Below are positions 8,118 through 17,165 of a stretch of 59,496 nucleotides of DNA, piece after piece. The translations under genes and the position numbers were made by a program. The notes under the pieces were generated by a model. That model saw only the letters and a list, made by a program, of their open reading frames with translations, did no database searches and was not told the DNA's origin. The DNA is from Candidatus Scalindua sp. Its GTDB lineage: Bacteria > Planctomycetota > Brocadiia > Brocadiales > Scalinduaceae. Where the stretch lies: positions 1-59,496 of the forward strand of contig JASMMK010000004.1 of the NCBI GenBank assembly GCA_030748215.1. Reading direction: 5' to 3'. The first letter of the stretch is position 1; every line of letters begins with the position of its first letter.

Positions 8118-8567
8118 ATGCTGAACTTTGAGGAAGTAAGAGAGTTGGTTCCTCAAAAATACCCTTTCTTATTTATTGATAAAGTTACTGAGCTTCAAAA
8201 AGAGAGTAGAATTGTTTGCCTGAAAAACATCTCTAGTAATGAGTCTTTCTTCGCTGGACACTTCCCTGATTTTGCCATAATGCCTGGGGTTCTCATTGTA
8301 GAAGCTCTGGCGCAAGCCTCGATTATCCTCTTCAAAAAGAGCTTTGATACCGAGCAAAATAAAGATAAAGTCTTCTTGTTGGCTTCCGCAAACGTACGTT
8401 TTTCAAAACCCGTATTTCCCGGTGACCAGCTTACTCTGGAAATTGATATAGAAAAGGTCATTTCAAGTGCAGCAATAGTTAAGGGAGTAGCAAAAGTAGG
8501 AGACAAAGTTGTAACAAAGGCAACTTTGAGCTTTGGTGTTGCGGATAAAGATTCATTAACGGGATAG
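8118..8567 (+). CDS. fabZ: FabZ-type 3-hydroxyacyl-ACP dehydratase
   Basis: 149 residues from the ATG at 8118, which follows GAAAGG and gives the normal FabZ N-terminus (VPQKYPFLFIDKV). It removes water from 3-hydroxyacyl-ACP to form the trans-2-enoyl thioester. The hot-dog fold signature is present: catalytic His in FAGHFPDF and catalytic Glu in VEALAQAS. The usual Pro of GHFPxxPxMPG is Ala here (FAIMPG). In-frame codons back to 8052 are open but have no family counterpart. Located between ACP and ketosynthase, it should act on chains held by that ACP. Studied FabZ enzymes from anammox ladderane clusters are reported to have unusual substrate preference; whether this one does is untested. 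Confidence 0.92.
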   Translation: MLNFEEVRELVPQKYPFLFIDKVTELQKESRIVCLKNISSNESFFAGHFPDFAIMPGVLIVEALAQASIILFKKSFDTEQNKDKVFLLASANVRFSKPVFPGDQLTLEIDIEKVISSAAIVKGVAKVGDKVVTKATLSFGVADKDSLTG

Positions 8568-8595
8568 AAGCATTAGTACTTAAAAATAATCAACC

Positions 8596-9822
8596 ATGGA
8601 TAAAGATAAAAGAATTGTAATTACCGGTTTAGGTGTAATCTCCCCTATTGGAAACACAAAAGATCTGTTTTGGGATGCATTAATCTCCGGCACATCCGGC
8701 GTATCTGAGATCACATCATTTGACACCTCTCCTTTTAAAGTTCATAGAGGCTGTACAGTCAAAGATTTCAATTATGGAGATTACACCAAGAATGGTTCAA
8801 ATCAAGAGATTGGCAAAGGTTCACAATTTGCCATAGCAGCTGCAAAGCTGGCTATCGATGACTCTAAAGTTGACTTGAACAATACCGACCCTGAAAGAAC
8901 AGGTGTTTCAATTGGAACAACTGCAGGTGAAATCCAAATCCTGGAAAAAGTAAACTATATCAGGCATGAGAAGGGTGAAGATAGTGTAGACCCCGGCCTG
9001 TTCCACCAGCATCCTTGCGTCAATATGCCGTCTAACATATCTATTGAATTTGGTCTTAAAGGACCAAGTACAGTAATACCTACTGCATGTGCAGCGGGAA
9101 ACTATGCTATCGGCTATGCATGTGACCTGATAAAATTAGGAAGAGCTGACATAATGCTTGCCGGCGGTTCTGATCCGTTTTCTAAAGTAGCTTTTGTTGG
9201 CTTTAGCAGGTTAAATGCTATTGCACCTGACATTTGTCAACCTTTTGATAAGAACAGAAAAGGCCTGTTAGTTGGTGAAGGTGCAGGAATGCTGGTATTA
9301 GAATCTATAGAAGGTGCACTGGCAAGGAATGCAAATATTTATGCAGAAATCCTTGGTTACGGACTGAGTTGTGACGGTTATCACATTACAATTCCACACC
9401 CGGAGGGAAATGGTGTTACTTCGGCAATGACAAAAGCCTTGAAAAGCGCAAAGATCAAACCCGAGGATGTTCAGTATATGAGTGCTCATGGAACTGGAAC
9501 GGTAGCTAACGATAAGGCAGAAACAATATCTATTAAGAGGGTCTTTGGAGAACATGCGAAGAACCTGGCGATAAGTTCTATAAAATCGATGCTTGGCCAC
9601 ACAATGGGGGCAGCCAGCGCCATAGAGGCGATCGCCTGTGCTTTGGCTATTAAAGAAAGTGTTGTACCTCCTACTATAAACCACGAAACAAAGGATCCTG
9701 ACTGCGATTTGGATTTTGTACCGAATGTTAAACGCGAAATGCAGGTTGATATAGCTATGAATAATGCATATGCTTTTGGTGGCAACAATAGTAGTCTCAT
9801 ATTAAAAAGGTTTACAGGCTAA
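8596..9822 (+). CDS. fabF: FabF-type 3-oxoacyl-ACP synthase, catalytically complete (KS-alpha-like)
   Basis: 408 residues, thiolase fold. The decarboxylating condensation triad is intact: Cys165 in TACAAG, His298 in SAHGTGT and His335 in GHTMGAAS, with the conserved Lys330 in SIKSM. It condenses malonyl-ACP with the acyl chain. The C-terminal NAYAFGGNN segment is the usual Gly/Asn-rich loop. It is paired 100 nt upstream of a second, catalytically dead ketosynthase, in the arrangement of type II polyketide synthase KS-alpha/KS-beta pairs. The ribosome-binding site is unclear. The name fabF is used by family; the paralogue for housekeeping fatty acid synthesis would lie elsewhere. Confidence 0.92.
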   Translation: MDKDKRIVITGLGVISPIGNTKDLFWDALISGTSGVSEITSFDTSPFKVHRGCTVKDFNYGDYTKNGSNQEIGKGSQFAIAAAKLAIDDSKVDLNNTDPERTGVSIGTTAGEIQILEKVNYIRHEKGEDSVDPGLFHQHPCVNMPSNISIEFGLKGPSTVIPTACAAGNYAIGYACDLIKLGRADIMLAGGSDPFSKVAFVGFSRLNAIAPDICQPFDKNRKGLLVGEGAGMLVLESIEGALARNANIYAEILGYGLSCDGYHITIPHPEGNGVTSAMTKALKSAKIKPEDVQYMSAHGTGTVANDKAETISIKRVFGEHAKNLAISSIKSMLGHTMGAASAIEAIACALAIKESVVPPTINHETKDPDCDLDFVPNVKREMQVDIAMNNAYAFGGNNSSLILKRFTG

Positions 9823-9922
9823 AACCCAAAAATTAAGTTAGTGTTGATCGTGTAACAACTGATAACACATTTAACATTTTTCAATTATTTAATTATTTCT
9901 ATAAAAGAGGTTAAAAGGTTAT

Positions 9923-11155
9923 ATGAATAGTCGCCTGGTTATAACAGGAATAAGTGTTTTATCTCCAATCGGTGTGAATAAGAATGAGTTCTGGACTAAT
10001 TTGACGAATGGTGTCTCAGGAATAAAAGATATCACTCTTTTTGATGTATCCAAATTCAAAAGCAAAAAAGCGGGTGAGATTGCTGATTTTGATGCAAAAG
10101 AGTACTTGGGCAAAAAAGGCATTAGACACATAGACAGAACATCGTTACTGGTATCCTCTTCGGCAAAGCTTGCCATGGAAGACGCTAATATCACTCATGA
10201 GACTTATGGTGCTGACGAGCTGGGAATAGTAATCGGGTCAACGTATGGAAGTATTGACAGTATCAGCTCATTCGACTTGGAAGGATTACAGGAAGGACCA
10301 ACTTTCGTTAATCCCATGGCATTCCCGAACACTGTTTTGAACGCTCCGGCAAGCAGAGTATCTATTTTCTGTAATGCGACAGGTTTAAATTCTACAATAT
10401 CTACAGGTACTGCCAGCGGATTGGACGCTATCATTTACGCCTCTGATTTCCTGAGGTTAGGCAGAGGAAAAGCAGTGTTAGCAGGTGGAGTTCATGGTTT
10501 AACCCGTGATATTTTCTGGGGTGCTTACAGTTCAGGAGTATTGTCAGGAAGCAGCGATGTTGCTGAAATCTCCACGCCATTTGACAAAAGACGTAATGGC
10601 TTTGTAATTGGTGAAGCGTCTGCTTTACTTGTTATAGAAAGGCTTGAAGATGCATTGGAGAGAAATGCGAAAATCTATGCCGAGATTAAAGGGTACGGAT
10701 GTACGTTTAACCCGGACAAAACTTCATGTGACGACATTAACACTACTCAAGGTGTAAGGAGTATCTCTATGGCAATGGAAGATGCCGGGATTAACAATGA
10801 AGACGTTTCGTATATATCCGCATGCGCAAATTCCAGTATAACCGGTGACATGATGGAAGCAAAAATCATTAGAGACTACTTTGGTGACAGCGCTGATAAA
10901 GTACCTGTGAGTGCTATAAAGTCAATGACAGGAGAGTGCCTTGACGCATCAGGGTCATTACAATGTGTTGCCGGTGTATTGTCAATCAATAACAGTATAA
11001 TCCCTCCAACAACAAACTATCAGGAAAAAGATGAAGAGTGTAATCTGGATTGCGTACCTAATGCTAGCAGAGAGGTAGAAGTAAACAATGTACTAGTCAA
11101 CTCCTTCTCAGATACAGGCAACATTTCTTCCGTAATCATCTCAAAATATTCATAA
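9923..11155 (+). CDS. degenerate ketosynthase lacking the catalytic triad (KS-beta/chain-length-factor-like)
   Basis: 410 residues, full length and alignable with the preceding FabF throughout. The nucleophile Cys is Thr163 (STGTASG; codon 10409-10411), the first catalytic His is Cys301 (SACANSS) and the second is Glu338 (TGECLDA). The structural Lys333 (AIKSM) is kept. A condensation activity is therefore not expected. In type II polyketide synthases such partners (chain-length factors) heterodimerise with the active KS and shape the product pocket; I infer the same role here. The reading frame is intact and well conserved in core segments, arguing against a decaying copy. A decarboxylase-like role, as in KSQ proteins, is unlikely because the site has Thr, not Gln. 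Confidence 0.9.
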   Translation: MNSRLVITGISVLSPIGVNKNEFWTNLTNGVSGIKDITLFDVSKFKSKKAGEIADFDAKEYLGKKGIRHIDRTSLLVSSSAKLAMEDANITHETYGADELGIVIGSTYGSIDSISSFDLEGLQEGPTFVNPMAFPNTVLNAPASRVSIFCNATGLNSTISTGTASGLDAIIYASDFLRLGRGKAVLAGGVHGLTRDIFWGAYSSGVLSGSSDVAEISTPFDKRRNGFVIGEASALLVIERLEDALERNAKIYAEIKGYGCTFNPDKTSCDDINTTQGVRSISMAMEDAGINNEDVSYISACANSSITGDMMEAKIIRDYFGDSADKVPVSAIKSMTGECLDASGSLQCVAGVLSINNSIIPPTTNYQEKDEECNLDCVPNASREVEVNNVLVNSFSDTGNISSVIISKYS

Positions 11156-11174
11156 CTTCATAACGACAGTTTTC

Positions 11175-12608
11175 ATGAGTAATTTCTCCCTGAACAAATC
11201 TGAAATTAAATCCAAGTATGATGTAATTGTACTAGGCGCTGGAATTGCCGGTCTAATCTGCGGGACCTTCATGGCAAAACATGGAAAGAGCGTGCTGATT
11301 ATTGAACAGCATAGTATCCCCGGCGGATATTGTACCTCTTTTAAGAGAAAAGGTTTTATTTTCGATTCAGCTGTTCATCATATTGGTGGGTGTGGAAAAT
11401 GGAGTGTAGTTGGCAGGTGTCTTAAAGAACTTGGCATAAACATTAATTTTCAACAGCTTGATCCTATGGACAGCATACATTTCCCCTCATTTTCTATTGA
11501 TGTACCTGCCGAAATAGATGATTATGTAGATCTACTGAAGGAACGGTTTCCATCAGAAAGAGAACAACTATCACTTTTTTTTAAGGAATTCACCAGATTA
11601 TACAGAGCTACATTCAGCACTGAAGAGCATAAGATGCTCATTCAATACCAGAACCTTACCTACAAGGAAATGCTGGACAATTTTTTTACAGATGAGCAGC
11701 TCAAGATGGCTCTATCCGCACAATGGGGTTACATAGGCTCCCCTCCTCATGAGGTTTCGGCTATTGGAATGTGTCAAATGCTGGTAAATTATCTAAAAGA
11801 TGGAGCTTATTTCCCTGTCGGTGGTACCCAGAATTTCGCTGATGCGATAACCCAAAAATTTATTGACTATGACGGTCACATTATGCTATCTTCTAACGTT
11901 GATGGCTTGCTTACGGATGGTAATATTATAAAAGGAGTTACAACTAAAAAAGGAGGGGAAATTCCGGCTGATATCTTTGTCTCAAACATAGATCCAAAAC
12001 AAACATTTTTCTCTTTATTAGACAAAAACAGCGTTGACGACTCTTATCTTCGCAAGATTGAGAATATGAAGGAAAGTGTTTCTTTCTTTTTACTATACCT
12101 TGGCCTTGATAACAAAATTGACCTAAAAGACCTGAAAAGAGGTTTTTACCATACATCTAATAGCATAAGTTTCTCCAGTAGTGACTGGTTTTATATTTCC
12201 GTTCCTACGGAAGTTGATTCAAGTCTGGCACCTGATAGCAAACAAATAATTTCTGTTGTTGTCTCGTCAAGAGACAATTATGACGATATAGAGGATTGGG
12301 TTACATATAAAGACAAAATGAAAAAACATACAATAAATTATCTGGAAAAGTTTGTACCTGAAATTCAGGACCATATTGAGGTAATTGACGCAGCCACACC
12401 GAAGACGTTATATCGTTATACACTTAACTCAAAAGGTGCAGCCTATGGCTGGGCCGTTACTGTAGACCAGACGTGGTCAAATAGACTTTCACACACAACA
12501 CCCTTCAAAAATCTTTTTCTGGCCGGGCACTGGACTAATCCGGGGCCGGGGATATGTGCTGTAGTATCCTCTGGTTGGAGGGTGGCCAATATGATTTTAA
12601 ATAATTAG
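11175..12608 (+). CDS. CrtI/phytoene-desaturase-like FAD-dependent oxidoreductase
   Basis: 477 residues. The N-terminal dinucleotide fold for FAD has GAGIAG at residues 21-26, with Glu ending strand 2 (IIEQHS), and the motif PGGYCTSF that follows in carotenoid desaturases and retinol saturases. The C-terminal FAD-contact motif is near residues 447-465 (LFLAGHWTNPGPG). Members of this family desaturate, saturate or isomerise long hydrocarbon chains. In this operon it is the best candidate for oxidising or isomerising the acyl chain before or during ring formation; the actual reaction is unknown. It starts 19 nt after the upstream stop and ends 12 nt before the radical SAM gene. Confidence 0.9.
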   Translation: MSNFSLNKSEIKSKYDVIVLGAGIAGLICGTFMAKHGKSVLIIEQHSIPGGYCTSFKRKGFIFDSAVHHIGGCGKWSVVGRCLKELGININFQQLDPMDSIHFPSFSIDVPAEIDDYVDLLKERFPSEREQLSLFFKEFTRLYRATFSTEEHKMLIQYQNLTYKEMLDNFFTDEQLKMALSAQWGYIGSPPHEVSAIGMCQMLVNYLKDGAYFPVGGTQNFADAITQKFIDYDGHIMLSSNVDGLLTDGNIIKGVTTKKGGEIPADIFVSNIDPKQTFFSLLDKNSVDDSYLRKIENMKESVSFFLLYLGLDNKIDLKDLKRGFYHTSNSISFSSSDWFYISVPTEVDSSLAPDSKQIISVVVSSRDNYDDIEDWVTYKDKMKKHTINYLEKFVPEIQDHIEVIDAATPKTLYRYTLNSKGAAYGWAVTVDQTWSNRLSHTTPFKNLFLAGHWTNPGPGICAVVSSGWRVANMILNN

Positions 12609-12620
12609 GAGGATAAAAAA

Positions 12621-14084
12621 ATGAGAAAAATGATGCTGATCAATCCACATCCCCCCGGGAGACATGGCGAGGAAAGCATAACTGTCATAGTTCAAATGCC
12701 TTTAAATCTGGCATACATAGCAGCCCTTACACCTGGTGACTGGGAATTTGACGTAATCGATGAGAACATGGAATTGGCCATTGATGATAACGGAGAAATC
12801 ACATTTGACACAGTGGATATGGTTTGTATCACTTCTGTTACATATCAAGTATCAAGAGCCTATAAGATTGCTGAGGCCTGTAGAAAAAAAGGCATGACAG
12901 TTGTCATGGGTGGTATACACGCTTCAGTAGTACCGGAAGAAGCTTCAAAATATGTAGATTCAATTTTTATTGGAGAAGCTGAGACTCTCTGGCCACAAGT
13001 CATTAAAGATTTTGAAAATGGCGATCTCAAAAAGAAGTATGAAGGCGGGTTACCAGGCCTGTCAGAAATGAAGCATGTATTTCCGGACAGGGAACTCTTG
13101 AAGAAGAAATATGATTATAAGTTCTCATCCATTGTAACAACAAAAGGCTGTCCTAATTACTGCGATTTCTGTAGCGTACCAACATTCCAGGGAAAGAAAT
13201 ACAGGGAAAGACCATTTGATGATGTTCTGGATGAGATGGAGGCAACGGACTACAAGGGGCTCATGTTCGCGGAAGACAACTTCTATGGTCATAGTAAGAA
13301 CTCTGCTAACAGGGCAAAAGACCTCTTTCGTGGTATGATAGAAAGGGGCGTTAAAAAGGACTGGCTTGGATTTACTGCACTCAATATATCAAAGGATCCA
13401 GAGGTACTTGATCTTATGGCAAAGAGTGGAAATTTTGGATTTCTCTGCGGCATAGAATCAACAAATGAAGCGGTTCTGGAAAAGATGAATAAAACGACTA
13501 ATTTAAGAATTGGTGCTGATAATTATTATGATAGCGTTCAAAAAATCCACGATCATGGCCTTGTTGTCTGGGGATCAATAGTCCTTGGAGCAGATGGTGA
13601 TGACAAAGACTCGTTCAAAAGGATGACGGAATTTGTACTGCAAAACAATATTGACGTTCTTACCTTTGGAATTAATTGTCCGTTTCCTAAGACAGCACTT
13701 TACGATAGACTTGATGCTGAAAAGAGAATTTTCAGAAAGAATTATCCTGAAGACTGGAAATATTACGATACGGCTCATGTTGTTCACAGACTCGTAGATA
13801 TGAACCTTGAGGAGTTCATAGAAGGCATGCAATATATGTATGATAATCTTTATGCTGGAGACAACCTGAGATTACGATTCAGGAAATCACTTCAGACTAT
13901 CGGAAGTACGTCTCATGGTAAACGTAACGCGATGTTTGGATTCAGGGTTGGCTCAGACTGGATACAGGTATTTGAGCAGGTACTGGAAAATCTTCGTCTA
14001 CTATACGATTCAGGTGATTATTACAAGGATTGGTACAAGAGCAGTTCTGTTACCGTACCGATAGACAAAGGCATAGCTGTTTAA
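12621..14084 (+). CDS. B12-binding-domain radical SAM enzyme
   Basis: 487 residues. The N-terminal ~130 residues are a cobalamin-binding-like Rossmann domain (VVMGGIHAS segment). The radical SAM core has the CxxxCxxC [4Fe-4S] motif at Cys177, Cys181 and Cys184 (GCPNYCDFC), followed by the family's C-terminal helical domain. The translation start has a strong AGGAGG 10 nt upstream. Related enzymes perform radical methylations, cyclisations and rearrangements on unactivated carbons. As last gene of the lipid operon it is a reasonable candidate for carbon-carbon bond formation in the cyclobutane/cyclohexane ladder, but that is inference. A strong terminator follows at 14098. Confidence 0.92.
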   Translation: MRKMMLINPHPPGRHGEESITVIVQMPLNLAYIAALTPGDWEFDVIDENMELAIDDNGEITFDTVDMVCITSVTYQVSRAYKIAEACRKKGMTVVMGGIHASVVPEEASKYVDSIFIGEAETLWPQVIKDFENGDLKKKYEGGLPGLSEMKHVFPDRELLKKKYDYKFSSIVTTKGCPNYCDFCSVPTFQGKKYRERPFDDVLDEMEATDYKGLMFAEDNFYGHSKNSANRAKDLFRGMIERGVKKDWLGFTALNISKDPEVLDLMAKSGNFGFLCGIESTNEAVLEKMNKTTNLRIGADNYYDSVQKIHDHGLVVWGSIVLGADGDDKDSFKRMTEFVLQNNIDVLTFGINCPFPKTALYDRLDAEKRIFRKNYPEDWKYYDTAHVVHRLVDMNLEEFIEGMQYMYDNLYAGDNLRLRFRKSLQTIGSTSHGKRNAMFGFRVGSDWIQVFEQVLENLRLLYDSGDYYKDWYKSSSVTVPIDKGIAV

Positions 14085-14097
14085 TTCATTTAAACTC

Positions 14098-14149
14098 AAA
14101 AGGCACAGGAAAATATTGGCTTGAACAAAATATTTTCTGTGCCTTTTTT
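14098..14149 (+). terminator. Rho-independent terminator of the ladderane-type operon
   Basis: Long stem made by AAAGGCACAG...AAAATATT pairing with AATATTTT...CTGTGCCTTT, then TTTTTT (14144-14149). It starts 13 nt after the radical SAM stop codon. Confidence 0.85.
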
Positions 14150-14194
14150 ATACTATACTACTTTTAGTTTACCCATCCCCTATTTAACTACAAC

Positions 14195-14236
14195 AACCCC
14201 ATTACGCTTCTTCTGACTGGAGAGCTTAATGGGGTT
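14195..14236 (+). terminator. second hairpin downstream of the operon
   Basis: Perfect 10-bp arms AACCCCATTA (14195-14204) and TAATGGGGTT (14227-14236) with a 22-nt loop, followed by TACATTTTA. It may be a back-up terminator or an unrelated palindrome. Confidence 0.45.
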
Positions 14237-14378
14237 TACATTTTACTCTTTATTGAACTGACTGTGGTTGGTTGTTATTTAGTCATGTATACCTTTCTTA
14301 CCACGGCAAGCAAGAAAAGCACGTTGTAATCCTTCTAGCTTCCTCAAACGTATATATTCCTTATTTATTGTCAGTGTA

Positions 14379-14406
14379 TTGACAAATGATATTTTTAAGG
14401 TAAAAT
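14379..14406 (+). promoter_or_regulatory. sigma70-type promoter
   Basis: TTGACA, 16-nt spacer, TAAAAT, about 85 nt upstream of the secreted-protein start at 14491. Confidence 0.65.
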
Positions 14407-14490
14407 TTACTAGAGTACTTAAAATTATTAGTATTGATATTATATATAAATCAGTAATAAGGAAGCATTTAGAAAAAGGAAGGTGGACCA

Positions 14491-14982
14491 ATGTTAAATA
14501 TTTTTAGAAAACTTATCATTCCGTCAGTTGCTTTGCTTGCATTTGTTGTATTAAGCTTTGCAAGTAGCGCAATTAACAAGGCACAAGCAGTAGATTATAT
14601 TAAAAAACCGTCAGAGACGCATCATCAGTCTTTTGAACCATATGAAAATCCAATTGTTATTCCAGATCCAAAACCCAGAGGTACCGTTGTGAGGGTCAAA
14701 GAGATAACGACATACGACGTTGTAGTCGATGAGGAGAAGGTAGCAGCAAATCATGTCACCATGGATGATCTTGAGCTTATAGAGGTGAAGGATAAGAAGG
14801 ATATTAATTTCCACCAGGTAGACTGTTATTTCTATGCAAAAGTAAAACAGACTCAGACAAAGTCAACAGACTATGGAGCAAGCACACGATGGAGAGAAGG
14901 CGAGCAGTTCTGGCTGTCAGATGGTGGAAAATATGTTGAGTGGGAACCCTGGTCTGAATGGTATTCAGGTAATAAATGGTAA
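14491..14982 (+). CDS. secreted protein of unknown function
   Basis: 163 residues. A classical signal peptide is followed by a cleavage site after about residue 33 (NKAQA). The mature part is acidic and ends in a Trp-rich tail (six Trp in the last ~35 residues, motif WEPWSEWYSGNKW). No domain recognised. The start is supported by GGAAGGTGG about 10 nt upstream, a good promoter at 14379 and the signal peptide directly at the N-terminus. It has its own promoter and follows the lipid operon terminators, so it is a separate unit. Confidence 0.8.
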   Translation: MLNIFRKLIIPSVALLAFVVLSFASSAINKAQAVDYIKKPSETHHQSFEPYENPIVIPDPKPRGTVVRVKEITTYDVVVDEEKVAANHVTMDDLELIEVKDKKDINFHQVDCYFYAKVKQTQTKSTDYGASTRWREGEQFWLSDGGKYVEWEPWSEWYSGNKW

Positions 14983-15173
14983 TGTGTATAGCTGTAATTG
15001 TTTGAGTACAGTTTCCTGATCAGGAAGGAAATGCGGAAGACAGCCCACCTGTCCTGGATAAAATATTCAGGACAGATACTATCATCGAATGGTATGAATA
15101 CATTCTAATACACGGTCAATACAAACTACCTGTTAATCCATCTTCTTAACAGATGACGCTGTGATTAGTCGTC

Positions 15174-15845
15174 CTAACGATCTTCAAGTCCAGTTTGTTT
15201 TGTTTTGTATGATGCGAAGGATTCATCTTCTTTTGCAAGCAGACTGATCTTCCTGTCTGTATACACAAGAGACAACACTCTGTTCATCCCCTTATGTGAC
15301 ATCAAATTAAACTCTTCGAGTTTAACTTCAAGACTCTCCTTTAGCCAAACCATTTTTTTATGTGTTTCATCTTCTTCTATTAAATCCGGTTTGCCATTTC
15401 CCTCAATAAAAATAGCTTCTGTATTCTTTATATCATCTTCAGCAAATTGCAGAGTATAATCATTCCAACTATTGAGTATTACAATTTTATAAAGTTTGTC
15501 TTCGTAAAAAAAGAAAGTGAAACGGCCACCGGAGACGTTTCTGGAAAGCACGGTAACCTTATTGTTTACCATTGGATCATATTCAAATTTGTCAGGGGCA
15601 GGAAATTGTTTCTGTACCTCACTTACGCTTACTCCAAACTCAAGCGGTTGTGCCATTGTTTTTGTATCAGGGGTGGATTCATCCTCAGGAACGTGACCAA
15701 GCATTGCCTTAATAGCCTGTGCTTCCTTATACATTTCTTCATCTGCGATTGCCTTCCTCTCCATGGCAGCCCTATCAGTTGTAGAACAGCTTTGTATTAT
15801 TACCAACGTAAAAACCGACAACAAAACCAGCCAGATGTTTTTCAT
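15174..15845 (-). CDS. lipoprotein of unknown function
   Basis: 223 residues. Signal peptide with lipobox IIQSC, lipidated Cys20. The mature part (~residues 65-200) alternates short strands and charged turns (EFGVSVSEVQKQF, VVILNSW). It resembles the small outer-membrane lipoproteins that assess or carry other components, but I cannot name the family. It lies downstream of the moxR gene on the same strand with a 59-nt gap and may be the last gene of that unit. Confidence 0.75.
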   Translation of the reverse strand: MKNIWLVLLSVFTLVIIQSCSTTDRAAMERKAIADEEMYKEAQAIKAMLGHVPEDESTPDTKTMAQPLEFGVSVSEVQKQFPAPDKFEYDPMVNNKVTVLSRNVSGGRFTFFFYEDKLYKIVILNSWNDYTLQFAEDDIKNTEAIFIEGNGKPDLIEEDETHKKMVWLKESLEVKLEEFNLMSHKGMNRVLSLVYTDRKISLLAKEDESFASYKTKQTGLEDR

Positions 15846-15904
15846 ACTGATTTCTCCATGTCAATGGATGAGAAATGTAAAATGGATTTGGAAGTTCTAT
15901 GATA

Positions 15905-16921
15905 TCAAGGTACTTCTATATTATCAAAGATGTTTTGTATGACTTTTTCTGCTGTCATCTCTTCTGCTTCTGCTTCATATGTTATGATAACTCTATGTCG
16001 CAGCACATCCATTCCTATTGATTTTACATCTTGTGGAGTGACATAACCCCTGCCTTTGAGAAAAGCATACGCCTTTGACGCAATAGCAAGGTAAATGGTT
16101 GCCCTGGGAGAAGCACCAAATTCAATGAATTCACCTAAATTAAGGCCATATTTTTGAGGATCTCTCGTAGCAACTACCAAGTCTACAATATAGTCCTTTA
16201 TCTTATCATCAATATATATCTGATCGACTACCGTACGTAAACGCTTAATATCTTCTGGCTTTAATACAGAATCCACCTTCATGCTTACATCTGTTAATGC
16301 CATTCTGTCTAAAATCTCGCGCTCATCATCTTTGCTGGGATAATCTACATTCAGCTTTAACATGAATCTGTCAACCTGCGCTTCCGGCAAAGGATAAGTA
16401 CCTTCCTGCTCAATCGGGTTTTGTGTAGCAAGCACCAGAAAAGGATCTTCAAGCTTAAATGTCTCACTGCCTATCGTTACCTGCTTCTCCTGCATAGCTT
16501 CTAAGAGAGCACTCTGAACCTTTGCAGGTGCCCTGTTAATTTCATCAGCTAGTATAATATTTGAAAATATTGGACCCTTTTTTGTAGTAAACTCACCAGA
16601 ACGGGGATTGTAGATAAGGGTACCTATCAGGTCTGCCGGCAGAAGATCAGGTGTAAATTGAAGTCTTTGGTACTTCACCTGAATTGCCTTGGCAAGTGTC
16701 ATAACAGAAAGGGTCTTTGCTAATCCGGGAACACCTTCCAGGAGAATGTGACCATTAGCCAGAATACCAATCAGTAATCTTTCTATAAGATGTTTTTGTC
16801 CTACAATCACTTTCCCCATCTCATTACTCAGGGTAGAAAGAACACCACCCTCTTCTTTAATAATTTCCGTTATATTTTTAATATCTTTTGATTCCATATT
16901 AGTCTGAACTTGTTCAAGCAA
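15905..16921 (-). CDS. moxR: MoxR-family AAA+ ATPase
   Basis: 338 residues. Walker A GVPGLAKT at 63-70, Walker B LADEINRA (Asp126-Glu127), sensor-1 ATQNP and the MoxR lid domain at the C-terminus. MoxR ATPases act as chaperones that mature metalloenzymes or membrane complexes, usually next to VWA/DUF58 genes. No VWA or DUF58 gene is present; instead it follows a DUF4340 gene and a GldAFG-like ABC system, 244 nt downstream. This arrangement suggests a link to the ABC system, though the long gap may carry its own promoter. Confidence 0.93.
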   Translation of the reverse strand: MLEQVQTNMESKDIKNITEIIKEEGGVLSTLSNEMGKVIVGQKHLIERLLIGILANGHILLEGVPGLAKTLSVMTLAKAIQVKYQRLQFTPDLLPADLIGTLIYNPRSGEFTTKKGPIFSNIILADEINRAPAKVQSALLEAMQEKQVTIGSETFKLEDPFLVLATQNPIEQEGTYPLPEAQVDRFMLKLNVDYPSKDDEREILDRMALTDVSMKVDSVLKPEDIKRLRTVVDQIYIDDKIKDYIVDLVVATRDPQKYGLNLGEFIEFGASPRATIYLAIASKAYAFLKGRGYVTPQDVKSIGMDVLRHRVIITYEAEAEEMTAEKVIQNIFDNIEVP

Positions 16922-17165
16922 TATAAATGCAATTAATTATAACATACCAGTAAAACGGTTGCTACTAAAGATCTAATCCTCAGAACGTCTTCAGGGGGAA
17001 GTTTCTTGAGCGTTGATTGTAAATGGAAGCAATGAAATAGAAAGAGAATTTTTACGGTGACATAGCAAACAAAGGTTCTAGATCCTTTTTTCACGTTTGT
17101 ATAAATCAACAGTTTGCAGGCTACCGGAAGCAAAAATCAATGATAGATAATCTTATGAGCTTTTG

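Noticed and set aside
9298..9684. 128-codon open frame antisense to the first ketosynthase
   Set aside because: Shadow of a strongly conserved enzyme gene.
14279..14491. 70-codon minus-strand open frame with a basic Leu/Arg-rich C-terminus
   Set aside because: It covers the promoter of the secreted protein gene and has no start signal; kept only as a remote possibility.
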